64,000 nt of DNA, taken from contig NZ_JAMXLR010000091.1 of NCBI RefSeq assembly GCF_024054565.1, forward strand, positions 62,001 through 126,000, given 5' to 3'. Below, piece after piece: positions 26,478 through 35,361 of the stretch. Below the pieces are notes generated by a model. That model had not been told where the DNA came from and did no database searches. It saw only the letters and a list, made by a program, of their open reading frames with translations. The first letter of the stretch is position 1. The number at the start of each line of letters is the position of its first letter. This stretch comes from Aeoliella straminimaris. Its GTDB lineage: Bacteria > Planctomycetota > Planctomycetia > Pirellulales > Lacipirellulaceae. The position numbers were made by a program, and so were the translations under genes.

Positions 26478-28523
26478 ATGGCCACCGATGTTGCCCTGAG
26501 CCGCCGGCCGACTGTGGTGTACACTATACCGTTCTCGCAACTACAGTTTGACCCACTCTCTGCATTGGCCGTGGCGACCATCCCTCAAGGTATCACTCGC
26601 AACTTCCAAGTGGTGGCTGGCAGCCCCACGGGGCGACTGCTGGCCCGATGGGCGGGGTACGTGCCGGCCATTGCCGCTCGCGAGCCCGAACTCACCGGCC
26701 TGAGTGACTTCGACCTGCGGAAGGAAAGTCTCTCGCTACGGTATCGGGCACGCAGTGGCGAGTCGCTGGACCGACTGCTGGTCGAGGCCTTCGCCTTGGT
26801 TCGCGAAGCCGGGCGACGGAAGCTGGGCATGCGCCATTTCGACGTGCAACTGTTGGGCGGAGCGGCGGTGCACCATCGCTCGATCGCTGAGATGCAGACG
26901 GGCGAAGGCAAAACCCTGACCGCGACGCTGCCGATGTATCTGGCGGCGCTCGAGGGCAAGGGAGCTCACCTGGCCACTGTGAACGACTACCTGGCCAAAC
27001 GCGACGCCGACTGGATGCGGCCGCTGTACGAAGCGCTTGGCATGTCCGTAGGGGTGATTCAAGGCCAGCAGCCACAGAACGATCGCCGAAAAGCCTACGC
27101 CTGCGACGTGACCTACGGCACGGCCAACGAGATGGGCTTCGACTTCCTGCGCGACCGGTTGCTGAAGCGACGCATCGACGAAGGAAATCGTGACCTGTTC
27201 GGCGAAATGTTGGGCGGTGAGTCCGTGTCGAGCGAAAAACCCGTGCAACGCGACCTGCAATACATGCTGGTCGACGAGGCGGATAGCATTCTCATCGACG
27301 AGGCCCGGACACCGCTGATCATCAGTGCTTTGCCTGGCGAAGATGAGAAAATCGCCTCGGAGGCGTACAGTTGGGCGGCCGAAATGGCGCCCCGATTCGA
27401 AGAAGACGTGCACTACGAATATGACCACAAAGAACGGCGGGTCGACCTGGAACTGGATGGCCGCCGGTTGGTCCGCGAGTTGCCCAAACCTGCAGCCACC
27501 GACAAATTGCCGCTGTCGACCATCTACGAGTACATCGAGCGGGCGATCAAAGTAAAACGTGAGATGATTCTCGACCGCCACTACGTGGTTCGCGATGGCG
27601 AAATCGTGATCGTCGACGAGTTCACCGGCCGTATGGCCGAAGGTCGTAAGTGGCGGGCCGGTATCCACCAGGCCGTGGAAGCCCAGGAAGGGGTCGAAGT
27701 GACCTTCGAGACGAACCAGGCGGCACGCATTACCATTCAAGATCTGTTCCTCCGCTACGAACGCCTGACGGGCATGACGGGTACGGCCAGTACTAGCGCG
27801 CGCGAGCTGCGGAAGATCTACAAGGTGCACGTGGTGCCCATCCCGACGAACCGCCCGCCTATCCGCAAACAACTCGATACCGAGGTGTACGGCACAGCCG
27901 AGCAGAAGTGGGTTGCCATTGTCGAAGACGTGGCGGCCGAGCACGAAAAGGGGCGACCCGTGCTGGTAGGTACCCGGTCGATCGACAAGAGCGAAATCGT
28001 TTCTCGCCTGCTGGAAGCTCGCGGACTGGAGCATACCGTGCTCAATGCCCGCCACGTCGCCATGGAGGCCGAGATCGTCGCCCATGCCGGTGAAATTGGC
28101 AAAATCACCGTGGCCACCAACATGGCAGGCCGCGGTACCGACATCAAACTAGGACCTGGCGTCGAAGAGCGCGGCGGGCTGCATGTCGTATGCACCGAAC
28201 TGCACGAGTCGCAACGCATCGACCGCCAGTTGATTGGCCGTTGCGGCCGCCAGGGCGACCCTGGTACCTATCGCCAGTTCCTATCGCTGGACGACGAAAT
28301 CCTGTTGATGGGGTTGGGCCCCAAGAAGTACAAGGCACTGGTCGCCACCGGCGAGAAGTCGTCTGGCAAGCTCAACGGTTACGAATCCACTTTCTACCGC
28401 GCACAGCACAAAGTCGAGCGCAAGCACTTCCGCGATCGCAAGGTAATGCTGTACTTCGAAAAAGAACGCCAAAAGATGCAGCGGCAGATGAGCCAGGACC
28501 CGTATCTCGATACCGCTGGTTAA
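26478..28523 (+). CDS. secA: SecA paralogue lacking the C-terminal helical wing and zinc tail
   Basis: ATP-driven protein translocase motor. Start ATG 26478 gives 681 aa, against about 850-1000 usual. Walker A (TGEGKT, residues 141-146), Walker B (VDEADSILIDEARTPLI, around D266), the preprotein cross-linking domain (VDEFTGRMAEGRKW), the LTGMTGTA joint and the NBD2 motifs ATNMAGRGTDI and RCGRQGDPG (QGDPG near 592-596) are all present. Only about 85 residues follow: the first part of the scaffold helix (QHKVERKHFRDRKVMLYFEK), then a stop. The helical wing domain, two-helix finger region and Cys-rich tail are absent. It is most likely a second, SecA2-like motor rather than the housekeeping SecA. 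The N-terminus before Walker A is about 40 residues longer than in E. coli SecA. Confidence 0.85.
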   Translation: MATDVALSRRPTVVYTIPFSQLQFDPLSALAVATIPQGITRNFQVVAGSPTGRLLARWAGYVPAIAAREPELTGLSDFDLRKESLSLRYRARSGESLDRLLVEAFALVREAGRRKLGMRHFDVQLLGGAAVHHRSIAEMQTGEGKTLTATLPMYLAALEGKGAHLATVNDYLAKRDADWMRPLYEALGMSVGVIQGQQPQNDRRKAYACDVTYGTANEMGFDFLRDRLLKRRIDEGNRDLFGEMLGGESVSSEKPVQRDLQYMLVDEADSILIDEARTPLIISALPGEDEKIASEAYSWAAEMAPRFEEDVHYEYDHKERRVDLELDGRRLVRELPKPAATDKLPLSTIYEYIERAIKVKREMILDRHYVVRDGEIVIVDEFTGRMAEGRKWRAGIHQAVEAQEGVEVTFETNQAARITIQDLFLRYERLTGMTGTASTSARELRKIYKVHVVPIPTNRPPIRKQLDTEVYGTAEQKWVAIVEDVAAEHEKGRPVLVGTRSIDKSEIVSRLLEARGLEHTVLNARHVAMEAEIVAHAGEIGKITVATNMAGRGTDIKLGPGVEERGGLHVVCTELHESQRIDRQLIGRCGRQGDPGTYRQFLSLDDEILLMGLGPKKYKALVATGEKSSGKLNGYESTFYRAQHKVERKHFRDRKVMLYFEKERQKMQRQMSQDPYLDTAG

Positions 28524-28548
28524 CCGAAGCAGTCAGACGGCGCCGTGC

Positions 28549-30855
28549 TCAGATATGCACCGCCACCCGCGGATCGGCCAAAGGGACGTCGGCCGTCACG
28601 GTCACCAGCACACATTTGAACGCGGGGGTCTTGCTCTTGGGATCGAGTTGCCGGCTCACCAGGGCATTGGCTTCCGGATAGTACATCGCCCCGTTGCCGG
28701 CGCGAATTTCAGTAAAAGCCGTGGCTCGAACCCCGTTCATCGTTCCTGCCGGCCCGGCGACTTTCACCAGCTGGCCGTCCGTCAAGCCGCGTGCCGCCAG
28801 GTCGTCGGGGTGTAGCAGGATCACGTCGCGGCGTTCGATGCCGCGGTAGAGGTCGTAGTCTTCGTAGACCACCGTGTTGAATTGCCCCTCGCTGCGAATG
28901 GTCATCACACGCAGCTGCTCGGACGCCTCGCCTTGCAGTTCGGGCAGTGAGTGCACGTGCAGATTCGCCCGGCCCGACGTTGTCGCGAACTTTGGTTGGT
29001 GGAATGTGCGACCGCCGATTTGAAACTCCTCTTTGGTCTGCTGAATGTTCTCAATCGCCTCGAAGCCCGGAATAATCTTGGCGATGGCCTGGCGGATGCG
29101 GCCGGTGTCCTGCATGCTTTGCCAGTCGATGGCCGAAGTCGCCTGAGCGTTGCGTCGCTCGAGCGTCTTGCGTGCGATCGTTGCAATCACTTCCACTTCG
29201 CTCACTGGGCCTTCGAGTCGCCGGGGGCCACCGTCGCTCAGGCGGACGTAGTTGAACATCGACTCCTGCGTGGTGGGCTGCGGCTCTTCGTCGCGGGCCA
29301 AAACAGGCAAGACGATTGTTTCGCGGGCGGTGCCAAAGGCGTGTCCCGTGTTGAGTGTGGTGCTGAGGTACACCACCAGGTCGAGGTTGTTGAGCGCCTG
29401 CTCGGCGAACGCCGCGTCGGGATTCGAGCCATACAAGTTACCGCCCAGGCAGAGACCAAGCTTCAGTTCGCCGGAAGCCGCGCCCTCCATGCAGTCCATC
29501 GTGTCGCGCCCTCGAGTGGTGGGCAGCTCGACGCCGAAGTGCTGCTGGAGTCGCTCGAAGATGGCGTCTTTCAGCTTGGGGGTCACTCCCATCGAGCCAA
29601 TGCCCTGCACGTTCGAATGGCCGCGGATGGGAAGCAAGCCGGCGCCGGGCCGTCCGACCATCGCCCGCATCAGGGCCAGGTTGGCGATGGCCTGTACATT
29701 CTCCACTCCATGGGCGTGATGCGTGATGCCCATCGTCCAACTGAATACCACATTCTTAGCCTCCGCGTACGTGTTGGCCATCTGGAAGATGTCACTCTCG
29801 GCCACACCGCTCTTGGCGACGATTTCGTCCCAGCTGAGCGACTCGAGTTGCTGTCGCAACTCGGGCCATTGCTCGCAGTGTTCGTCCAGGAATGCTTGGT
29901 CGTGCGCGTCCAGCTCCAGCACTCGTTTGGCGATGCCATACAACATGGCCAGGTCGCCGCCGATGTGGGGCTGAACGTACTGGCTGGCAATCTCCGTGCC
30001 GAACAGCAGGCTCATCAGGTTGCTCGGCACACTGAAATTCACCATGCCGGTCTCGACGATCGGATTGACAACGATCACTTTGCCACCGCGACGACGCAAA
30101 TGCATCAGCTTTTCGATAAGCCGCGGATGATTTGATGCCGGGTTGCCTCCAATGACGAACACCAGGTCTGCCTTGTCGAGGTCCTCCAGCACGATGGTCG
30201 CCGTACCACTGCCGGTGACGCTCGACAGCCCTACTCCGCTCGCCTGGTGGCAGTAGTAGCTGCAGTTGTTCACGTTGTTGGTGCCGTAGACCCGCGCGAA
30301 CAACTGCAGCAAAAAGCCCGCTTCGTTGCTGCTGCGGCCACTGAAGTACCAGAACGTCTCATCCGCCGCCAGCGAGGCCAACTTGTCGGCGATGTGGTTA
30401 TACGCCTGATCCCAGGTAATAGTGTGGTATCGACCGGTCTCTGCGCTGTACAGCAATGGATCGACCAGGCGGCCGCATGATTCCAGTTCACGAGGCGTGA
30501 ACCCTTTGAGGTGACTGACCGAATACCGCTCGAAGAATTCCGGTTGGATGGCCCCCTGCATGTCGGCCACCATGGCTTGCATCGATTTCTTGCAGACTTC
30601 CGGGAAGCTACCGATTTCGTTTACCATGCCACCCCGCTGCCCGCCCATGCCCAACGCACAGGTCTTGCAGGCGTTGCGGGACCGCATTGCCTTCCAGAAC
30701 TTCCACAGGCCGCCCGCTTCACGAGCTTTGCGCAAAGAGTAGACGATTGCCGGCCAGCCACCACCCGTTTTGACCTTTTTCATATGCTCCCAAGTCCGCC
30801 AGAGAGTTATGGTTTGTATTTCGCCCAATGTATGCGTTAAATTGGGCGGTTTCAC
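28549..30855 (-). CDS. FdhF/YdeP-type molybdopterin oxidoreductase
   Basis: Starts at GTG 30855, with AGGAG 6 nt upstream (30866-30862). The 768-aa protein belongs to the bis-MGD oxidoreductases related to formate dehydrogenase alpha. Near the N-terminus it has RNACKTCALGMGGQRGG, the short two-Cys motif of the YdeP branch rather than the four-Cys cluster motif. Molybdopterin-binding features follow: YFSGRSSNEAGFLLQLFAR, VIGGNPASNHPR, GITHHAHGVENVQAIANLAL and GRPGAGLLPIRGHSNVQG, with the C-terminal beta-barrel (LHPDDLAARGLTDGQLVKV). The family may oxidise formate or confer acid tolerance, but substrates are poorly known. No FdhD or electron-transfer subunit is adjacent. It is divergent from the next secreted-protein gene with 82 bp between starts. 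Confidence 0.88.
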   Translation of the reverse strand: MKPPNLTHTLGEIQTITLWRTWEHMKKVKTGGGWPAIVYSLRKAREAGGLWKFWKAMRSRNACKTCALGMGGQRGGMVNEIGSFPEVCKKSMQAMVADMQGAIQPEFFERYSVSHLKGFTPRELESCGRLVDPLLYSAETGRYHTITWDQAYNHIADKLASLAADETFWYFSGRSSNEAGFLLQLFARVYGTNNVNNCSYYCHQASGVGLSSVTGSGTATIVLEDLDKADLVFVIGGNPASNHPRLIEKLMHLRRRGGKVIVVNPIVETGMVNFSVPSNLMSLLFGTEIASQYVQPHIGGDLAMLYGIAKRVLELDAHDQAFLDEHCEQWPELRQQLESLSWDEIVAKSGVAESDIFQMANTYAEAKNVVFSWTMGITHHAHGVENVQAIANLALMRAMVGRPGAGLLPIRGHSNVQGIGSMGVTPKLKDAIFERLQQHFGVELPTTRGRDTMDCMEGAASGELKLGLCLGGNLYGSNPDAAFAEQALNNLDLVVYLSTTLNTGHAFGTARETIVLPVLARDEEPQPTTQESMFNYVRLSDGGPRRLEGPVSEVEVIATIARKTLERRNAQATSAIDWQSMQDTGRIRQAIAKIIPGFEAIENIQQTKEEFQIGGRTFHQPKFATTSGRANLHVHSLPELQGEASEQLRVMTIRSEGQFNTVVYEDYDLYRGIERRDVILLHPDDLAARGLTDGQLVKVAGPAGTMNGVRATAFTEIRAGNGAMYYPEANALVSRQLDPKSKTPAFKCVLVTVTADVPLADPRVAVHI

Positions 30856-30937
30856 TCGCCACTCCTAACATACTACGTTTGGGGATCCCATGTTAACCGA
30901 GTTTGGCCGTGTAATTGTGCGCCAAAGGGGCAATTGT

Positions 30938-32059
30938 ATGCGATTAATTTTGGTGGTTGGTCTGACGATGGCTCTCCAAGCAGGCGTGCAAGCCGCGTCG
31001 CTCGACGAGGCCATTTCCGTGGTGCGGACCGCTTCGCCCACCCAGGCAACAAGCAACCAGGTTCGCGAGGCCTGGAAGGCGCTCGTAGCCGCATCGCCCG
31101 ACGATATTCCCACCATGCTGCGGGGTATGAACGACAGCAATCCCGCGGTGGAAAACTGGATTCGCACCGCCATCGATCAGGTGGCGGAGCAAACCCTCGA
31201 CTCCGGCGGCGAGCTACCGCGAGCTGAACTCATTGATCTGCTAGCCGACACCTCAGCCGCTCCCCGGGCCCGCCGCACCTCTTATGAGTTGCTGGAGCAG
31301 ATCGATGCCGACAAGGCGCACGAGATGCTGGCCAGCATGGTCGACGACCCCAGCCTCGAAATGCGCTACGACGCGATTGCGGCCGGCATCGCAGCTGCCG
31401 AATCGGCCGAAGGCGACGAAGCGGTGGCCCAGTACCGCAAGCTGTTCGAGGCGGCACGCAATCTGGAGCAGATTCAGACCTGCAAAAGAGCGTTGAAAGA
31501 AGCCGGCGTGGAGGTCGACCTGGCCAAACATATGGGCTTCGTGACCGCATGGCGGATGATTGGCGTGTTCGACAATCGCGGCCAAGCCGGCTTCGATGTC
31601 GCCTACCCGCCGGAGGAGCAGGTGGATTTTGCGGCTACTTACGATGGCAAAGAAGGCGAAGCCACCTGGAAGACCGACTTGGTAACCACCGACAAGGAAT
31701 TGGGCCAGGTGGATGTGAACGAAGCCATCGGTCCTGAAAAAGGCGCCGTGACTTATGCTTATGCCGAAATCGACGTGGACGAATCGCAGACCGCCCAGGT
31801 CCGCTATTCCTCGCCCAACGCCACAAAGCTGTGGGTGAATGGCAACCAAGTGGCGGACAATGAGGTGTACCATGCCGGTGGCGAAGTCGATCAGTACGTT
31901 GCCGATGTCACGCTGAAGAAGGGAAGGAACACGTTGCTACTGAAGGTGTGCCAAAATGAGCAGAAGGAAGCCTGGGCACAAGACTGGAATTTCCAGCTAC
32001 GCATTTGTGAGCCACTGGGAGGTGGCCTCCAGTTCGAGAACGTGACAAACAACGAGTGA
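30938..32059 (+). CDS. secreted HEAT-like / carbohydrate-binding-like protein
   Basis: ATG 30938 begins a signal peptide (MRLILVVGLTMALQAGVQA) and has AAAGGGG upstream; the longer frame from 30890 is not needed. The mature protein (373 aa in all) begins with about 190 residues of Ala/Glu-rich helices in HEAT-like pairs (NPAVENWIRTAIDQV, APRARRTSYELLEQI). It ends in a beta domain resembling PA14/jelly-roll modules: TKLWVNGNQVADNEVY and LKKGRNTLLLKVCQN. It is followed after 51 bp by a PQQ-type beta-propeller gene and probably works with it outside the cytoplasm. Specific function unknown. Confidence 0.65.
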   Translation: MRLILVVGLTMALQAGVQAASLDEAISVVRTASPTQATSNQVREAWKALVAASPDDIPTMLRGMNDSNPAVENWIRTAIDQVAEQTLDSGGELPRAELIDLLADTSAAPRARRTSYELLEQIDADKAHEMLASMVDDPSLEMRYDAIAAGIAAAESAEGDEAVAQYRKLFEAARNLEQIQTCKRALKEAGVEVDLAKHMGFVTAWRMIGVFDNRGQAGFDVAYPPEEQVDFAATYDGKEGEATWKTDLVTTDKELGQVDVNEAIGPEKGAVTYAYAEIDVDESQTAQVRYSSPNATKLWVNGNQVADNEVYHAGGEVDQYVADVTLKKGRNTLLLKVCQNEQKEAWAQDWNFQLRICEPLGGGLQFENVTNNE

Positions 32060-32110
32060 GCTCTGGATTTCATCCGATCAACCAATCAACTTGGCAATAG
32101 CAGAATCCAT

Positions 32111-33352
32111 ATGAAAAACAAATATGCACTGGTGGCAATAGGCTTGCTGTTGGTTGCCGCGATCTCCCCGACGCTCGCTAGCGATTGGCGGGCGTTCCGC
32201 GGACCGGATGGCAGCAGCTACGCAGCAACCGACGCAAAGCTGCCCGACACATTCGACATCGAGTCGGGCGAGAACGTGGCCTGGCAAACGAAGCTTCCCG
32301 GGCGTGGAGTCAGCGGGCCCGTGGTAACGGGAGGACGGGTGCTGATCACGTCCTCGAGCGGCGTAAATCGCGATCGCCTGCATGTCGTAGCGATCGACGA
32401 CGAGTCGGGCGAGCAGCTTTGGCACCGACAGTTCTGGGCCACCGGCCGCACGCTGTGCCATCCCAGTTCTGCGAACGCGGCCCCCACGCCGGCCACCGAT
32501 GGCGAGCGGGTGTTTGCGTTCTATTCGTCCAACGATCTTGCCTGCTTCGATTTGGATGGCAACATGCAGTGGTTCCGTGGCCTGGTGCTCGATCATCCCG
32601 GCCTGGGCAACGATGTCGGCATGGCTTCCTCGCCTGTCGTGGCTGGCGACGTGGTCGTTGTGCAGTGCGATTGTCAGGCAAACTCCTTCGCCGCGGCGTT
32701 CGACTGCAAAACGGGCGAAGAACGGTGGTCCATCGAACGGCCCGCGTCGGCCAATTGGGCCTCGCCGGTGGCCATGGACGTAATGGTCGAAGGCAAGCCG
32801 GTGCCGGCAGTGTTGTTTCAGTCGCGCGAAGGGTTGGTGGCCCACGCCGCCGATAATGGGCGGTTGCTGTGGAAGTATGGAATGGGGTGTAGCTCCATAC
32901 CTTCGGCCGCAGGCGGAGACGGTGTCGTTTACGTGCCCACGGGCGGGGGGCTATCGGCCATCGCCACTTCAGCCGATCATACGGGGGAGCGCCAGTTGTG
33001 GAAGGACTCGAGCCTGAAATGCGGAAACGCCAGCCCCATCGTCAGTTCCGCGGGGCTGCTGGTGTTGAGCAGTGCCGGAGTGCTGAATTGCGTTTCGCCC
33101 GAGGATCAGGAAGCCGTTTGGAGGAAGCGACGACTGGGGGGGCGGTTCTGGGCGACGCCAGTTGCTGCGGGTGATCGGTTGTACGCTCTAAGCGACGCCG
33201 GCGAAGTGATCATCGTCGACCTGGCCGAAGGCAAGGTGCTCAACAAATGCTCGTTGGGCAAGGATCAGGCGACCTTTGGTTCACCAGCTATGGCCGATGG
33301 CGCTCTATACTTGCGGAGCCACGATTACGTCTGGAAAATTGCCGCTGAATAG
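32111..33352 (+). CDS. secreted PQQ-like beta-propeller protein
   Basis: The 413-aa protein begins with a signal peptide (MKNKYALVAIGLLLVAAISP...LAS) and then the opening typical of planctomycete PQQ-like propellers, DWRAFRGPDGSSYAATD. Propeller blades are marked by repeated A/F-D-x-x-x-G-x-x-x-W units: AIDDESGEQLWHRQF, CFDLDGNMQWFR, AFDCKTGEERWS and DNGRLLWKYG. The family usually lacks dehydrogenase activity and serves in binding or assembly. It starts 51 bp after the HEAT-like gene and ends 23 bp before aroA, so the three may share one transcript. Confidence 0.85.
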   Translation: MKNKYALVAIGLLLVAAISPTLASDWRAFRGPDGSSYAATDAKLPDTFDIESGENVAWQTKLPGRGVSGPVVTGGRVLITSSSGVNRDRLHVVAIDDESGEQLWHRQFWATGRTLCHPSSANAAPTPATDGERVFAFYSSNDLACFDLDGNMQWFRGLVLDHPGLGNDVGMASSPVVAGDVVVVQCDCQANSFAAAFDCKTGEERWSIERPASANWASPVAMDVMVEGKPVPAVLFQSREGLVAHAADNGRLLWKYGMGCSSIPSAAGGDGVVYVPTGGGLSAIATSADHTGERQLWKDSSLKCGNASPIVSSAGLLVLSSAGVLNCVSPEDQEAVWRKRRLGGRFWATPVAAGDRLYALSDAGEVIIVDLAEGKVLNKCSLGKDQATFGSPAMADGALYLRSHDYVWKIAAE

Positions 33353-33375
33353 CTGCCGAGAATCAAGCATCATTA

Positions 33376-34662
33376 ATGACCGACTCCATCACCATTACGC
33401 CGTCCTCTGCACCGCTACAAGCCACCGTTACTCCGCCCGGGTCCAAGAGTATTACCAACCGAGCTCTCGTCTGCGCCGCGCTGGCGCGGGGCACGTCGGA
33501 ATTGACCGGCGCGCTAGTGAGTGACGACACGCGGGTGATGATCGATTCGCTGAACCGACTCGGCATTGCAGTGCAGGAGTCGAACCAGGGGACCACGCTC
33601 ACGTTAGAAGGAGCGGGCGGTAACGTCCCTGCTGAAGCGGCCGAACTGTTCATTGGCAACAGCGGCACCACCATTCGCTTTCTTACTGCGCTGGTATCGC
33701 TGGGCCGTGGCACCTATCGGCTGGATGGTGTGCCGAGGATGCGGGAGCGGCCAATTGGCGACTTGGTTGACGCCCTGGTGCAGTTGGGGGTCGACGCGAC
33801 CTGCGAATCGCCTGGTGGCTGCCCGCCGGTTGTTGTACGAGGCACTGGCCTGCCAGGCGGTAAAGCCACCGTGCGTGGCAACATTTCCAGTCAGTATCTC
33901 AGCGGACTGCTGATGTCGATGCCGGCGGCAGCGGGCGCGGTGGAGATCATCATCGACGGGCAGCTTGTTTCACAGCCCTACGTGAAGATGACGCTCGAAG
34001 TGATGAAAGCGTTCGGAGTTTCCATCCACGCGGCAGAAGATCTCGGCCTGTTTCGCGCCCCAGGCGGCACGGCGTACGAGGCCCGTCAGTATGCCATCGA
34101 GCCAGACGCCTCGGCAGCCAGTTACTTCTGGGCCGCCGCAGCCATTGTCGGTGGGTCGGCCACGGTCAGCGGACTCTCCACCAGCAGCCTGCAGGGCGAC
34201 GTTGCCGTGGTGGATTTGTTGGAACAGATGGGGTGCAAAGTCGATCGCCAAGCGGACAGTATCTGCGTCACCGGCGGAAAACTGCGCGGCATCACTGCCG
34301 ACATGAACGCGGTGAGCGACATGGTGCAGACCATCGCGGCAGTGGCCCTCTTCGCAGAGGGACCAACTGAAATCACGGGCGTGGCTCACAATCGCCATAA
34401 GGAAACCGATCGCATTAGCGCCCTGGCAACTGAATTGCGCAAGCTGGGGGCCAACGTCGAAGAGCTGGAAGACGGACTGAGGATCACGCCGCAACAGCTA
34501 AGATCAGCCGTGATAGAGACCTACGACGATCACCGCATGGCGATGAGCCTCGCATTGGTAGGGCTGCGGGTGCCCGGTGTGGAGATACTCGATCCCCACT
34601 GCACGGCAAAGACCTATCCGAACTACTTCCAGGATCTATGCCGGGCAGCAGGCACCGCCTGA
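33376..34662 (+). CDS. aroA: 3-phosphoshikimate 1-carboxyvinyltransferase (EPSP synthase)
   Basis: Joins shikimate 3-phosphate with phosphoenolpyruvate in the shikimate pathway, upstream of chorismate. The 428-aa length is normal. Signature regions are intact: PPGSKSITNRALVCAALA (substrate-binding Lys/Ser), LFIGNSGTTIRFLTAL, the substrate-binding RMRERPIGDLVDALVQLG, GNISSQYLSGLLMS, and the C-terminal HNRHKETDRISALATEL and DDHRMAMSLAL. Chorismate made through this pathway feeds MqnA, encoded 5 kb downstream in the window. Confidence 0.97.
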   Translation: MTDSITITPSSAPLQATVTPPGSKSITNRALVCAALARGTSELTGALVSDDTRVMIDSLNRLGIAVQESNQGTTLTLEGAGGNVPAEAAELFIGNSGTTIRFLTALVSLGRGTYRLDGVPRMRERPIGDLVDALVQLGVDATCESPGGCPPVVVRGTGLPGGKATVRGNISSQYLSGLLMSMPAAAGAVEIIIDGQLVSQPYVKMTLEVMKAFGVSIHAAEDLGLFRAPGGTAYEARQYAIEPDASAASYFWAAAAIVGGSATVSGLSTSSLQGDVAVVDLLEQMGCKVDRQADSICVTGGKLRGITADMNAVSDMVQTIAAVALFAEGPTEITGVAHNRHKETDRISALATELRKLGANVEELEDGLRITPQQLRSAVIETYDDHRMAMSLALVGLRVPGVEILDPHCTAKTYPNYFQDLCRAAGTA

Positions 34663-34666
34663 GTAA

Positions 34667-34686
34667 GCTGAGAATCAGCGTTTCTT
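34667..34686 (+). terminator. weak intrinsic terminator after aroA
   Basis: GCTGA-GAA-TCAGC (34667-34679) is followed by GTTTCTTA. The 5-bp stem is short and the T tract interrupted. It lies in the 22-bp gap between aroA and the convergent zinc-ribbon gene. Confidence 0.4.
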
Positions 34687-34939
34687 AGTTATCAGAACCG
34701 ATCTGGCTGGTAGAAGCCGCACGCGCCAGACTGATACCGCTCTGGCGAATCAGTTCATCGGCCCGCTTCAAAATTGCGGACCCTGCATCCTCGTGCAGAT
34801 CGTCGCTCGTGTGATCACAGGCCTCGAATCGCGCACTACAATGCTGACATACCACCCGTCTTCCGAGGTACTCCACCCGAACCTGTAGTTTCCGACCACA
34901 CGTTGGGCATTCCTGCACAAAGTAGGTGGAATTGGGCAT
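34685..34939 (-). CDS. small zinc-ribbon protein
   Basis: ATG 34939 is the true start: it is preceded by AGGAGG with 5-nt spacing, and the ribosome-binding site itself lies inside the longer frame from 34954. The 84-aa product has CPTCGRKLQVRVEYLGRRVV followed by CQHC, a CxxC...CxxC zinc ribbon. A helical tail follows (AILKRADELIRQSGISLARA). Such small ribbons are often regulators or subunits of larger complexes. No partner can be inferred from the neighbours. The perfect ribosome-binding site suggests strong translation. Confidence 0.75.
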   Translation of the reverse strand: MPNSTYFVQECPTCGRKLQVRVEYLGRRVVCQHCSARFEACDHTSDDLHEDAGSAILKRADELIRQSGISLARAASTSQIGSDN

Positions 34940-35361
34940 GAAAACCTCCTGCATGTTTGAGAGATGCGTCGCCGTACGTCAACTAAAAGAGATCCCTACG
35001 GTACCCTGCAAGGACTCGAAATGCAAACGCGGCAACTTTGTTTAAGCAATGCCTTCCCTGAACGTAGCAATTCGCAAGTTGTTTTGCTTCTGAGTGTTAC
35101 GTCGATTTTGGGACCGATTGTTAGCGCGGCAAACTTTGTCCCGACCCCCCTCCTTTTGGGGGTCTGGGAGGCGATTGCGAGTACCTCGCTCCTGCATTGC
35201 CGACGGCAAGCTAAACTTCGGAAGCACGAAATCTTGCGGAGGCCTCCCTTGGAATGAAGGGGCGGGTTTTTGATGCTAGTTGCTCGTAAGCAAAGAGAAA
35301 ATCGATTAGACTGCGAACACCAAGTGCTTGAGCTAGGTGTGAAAATTCTGGAGGCCGTGCT
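34940..35361. other. 422-bp intergenic region with a GC hairpin, no gene supported
   Basis: It separates the divergent zinc-ribbon gene and the membrane-anchored protein gene and should hold both promoters. A perfect hairpin GACCCCC-N8-GGGGGTC lies at 35143-35164, with no T run after it. A plus-strand frame from 34964 to 35257 (97 codons) has no ribosome-binding site, atypical composition and no family resemblance, so it is not called. Confidence 0.4.

Noticed and set aside
26736..28085. 449-codon minus-strand frame
   Set aside because: Antisense to secA, whose motifs are unambiguous.
34964..35257. 97-codon plus-strand frame
   Set aside because: No ribosome-binding site, atypical composition, spans the GC hairpin; more likely intergenic.
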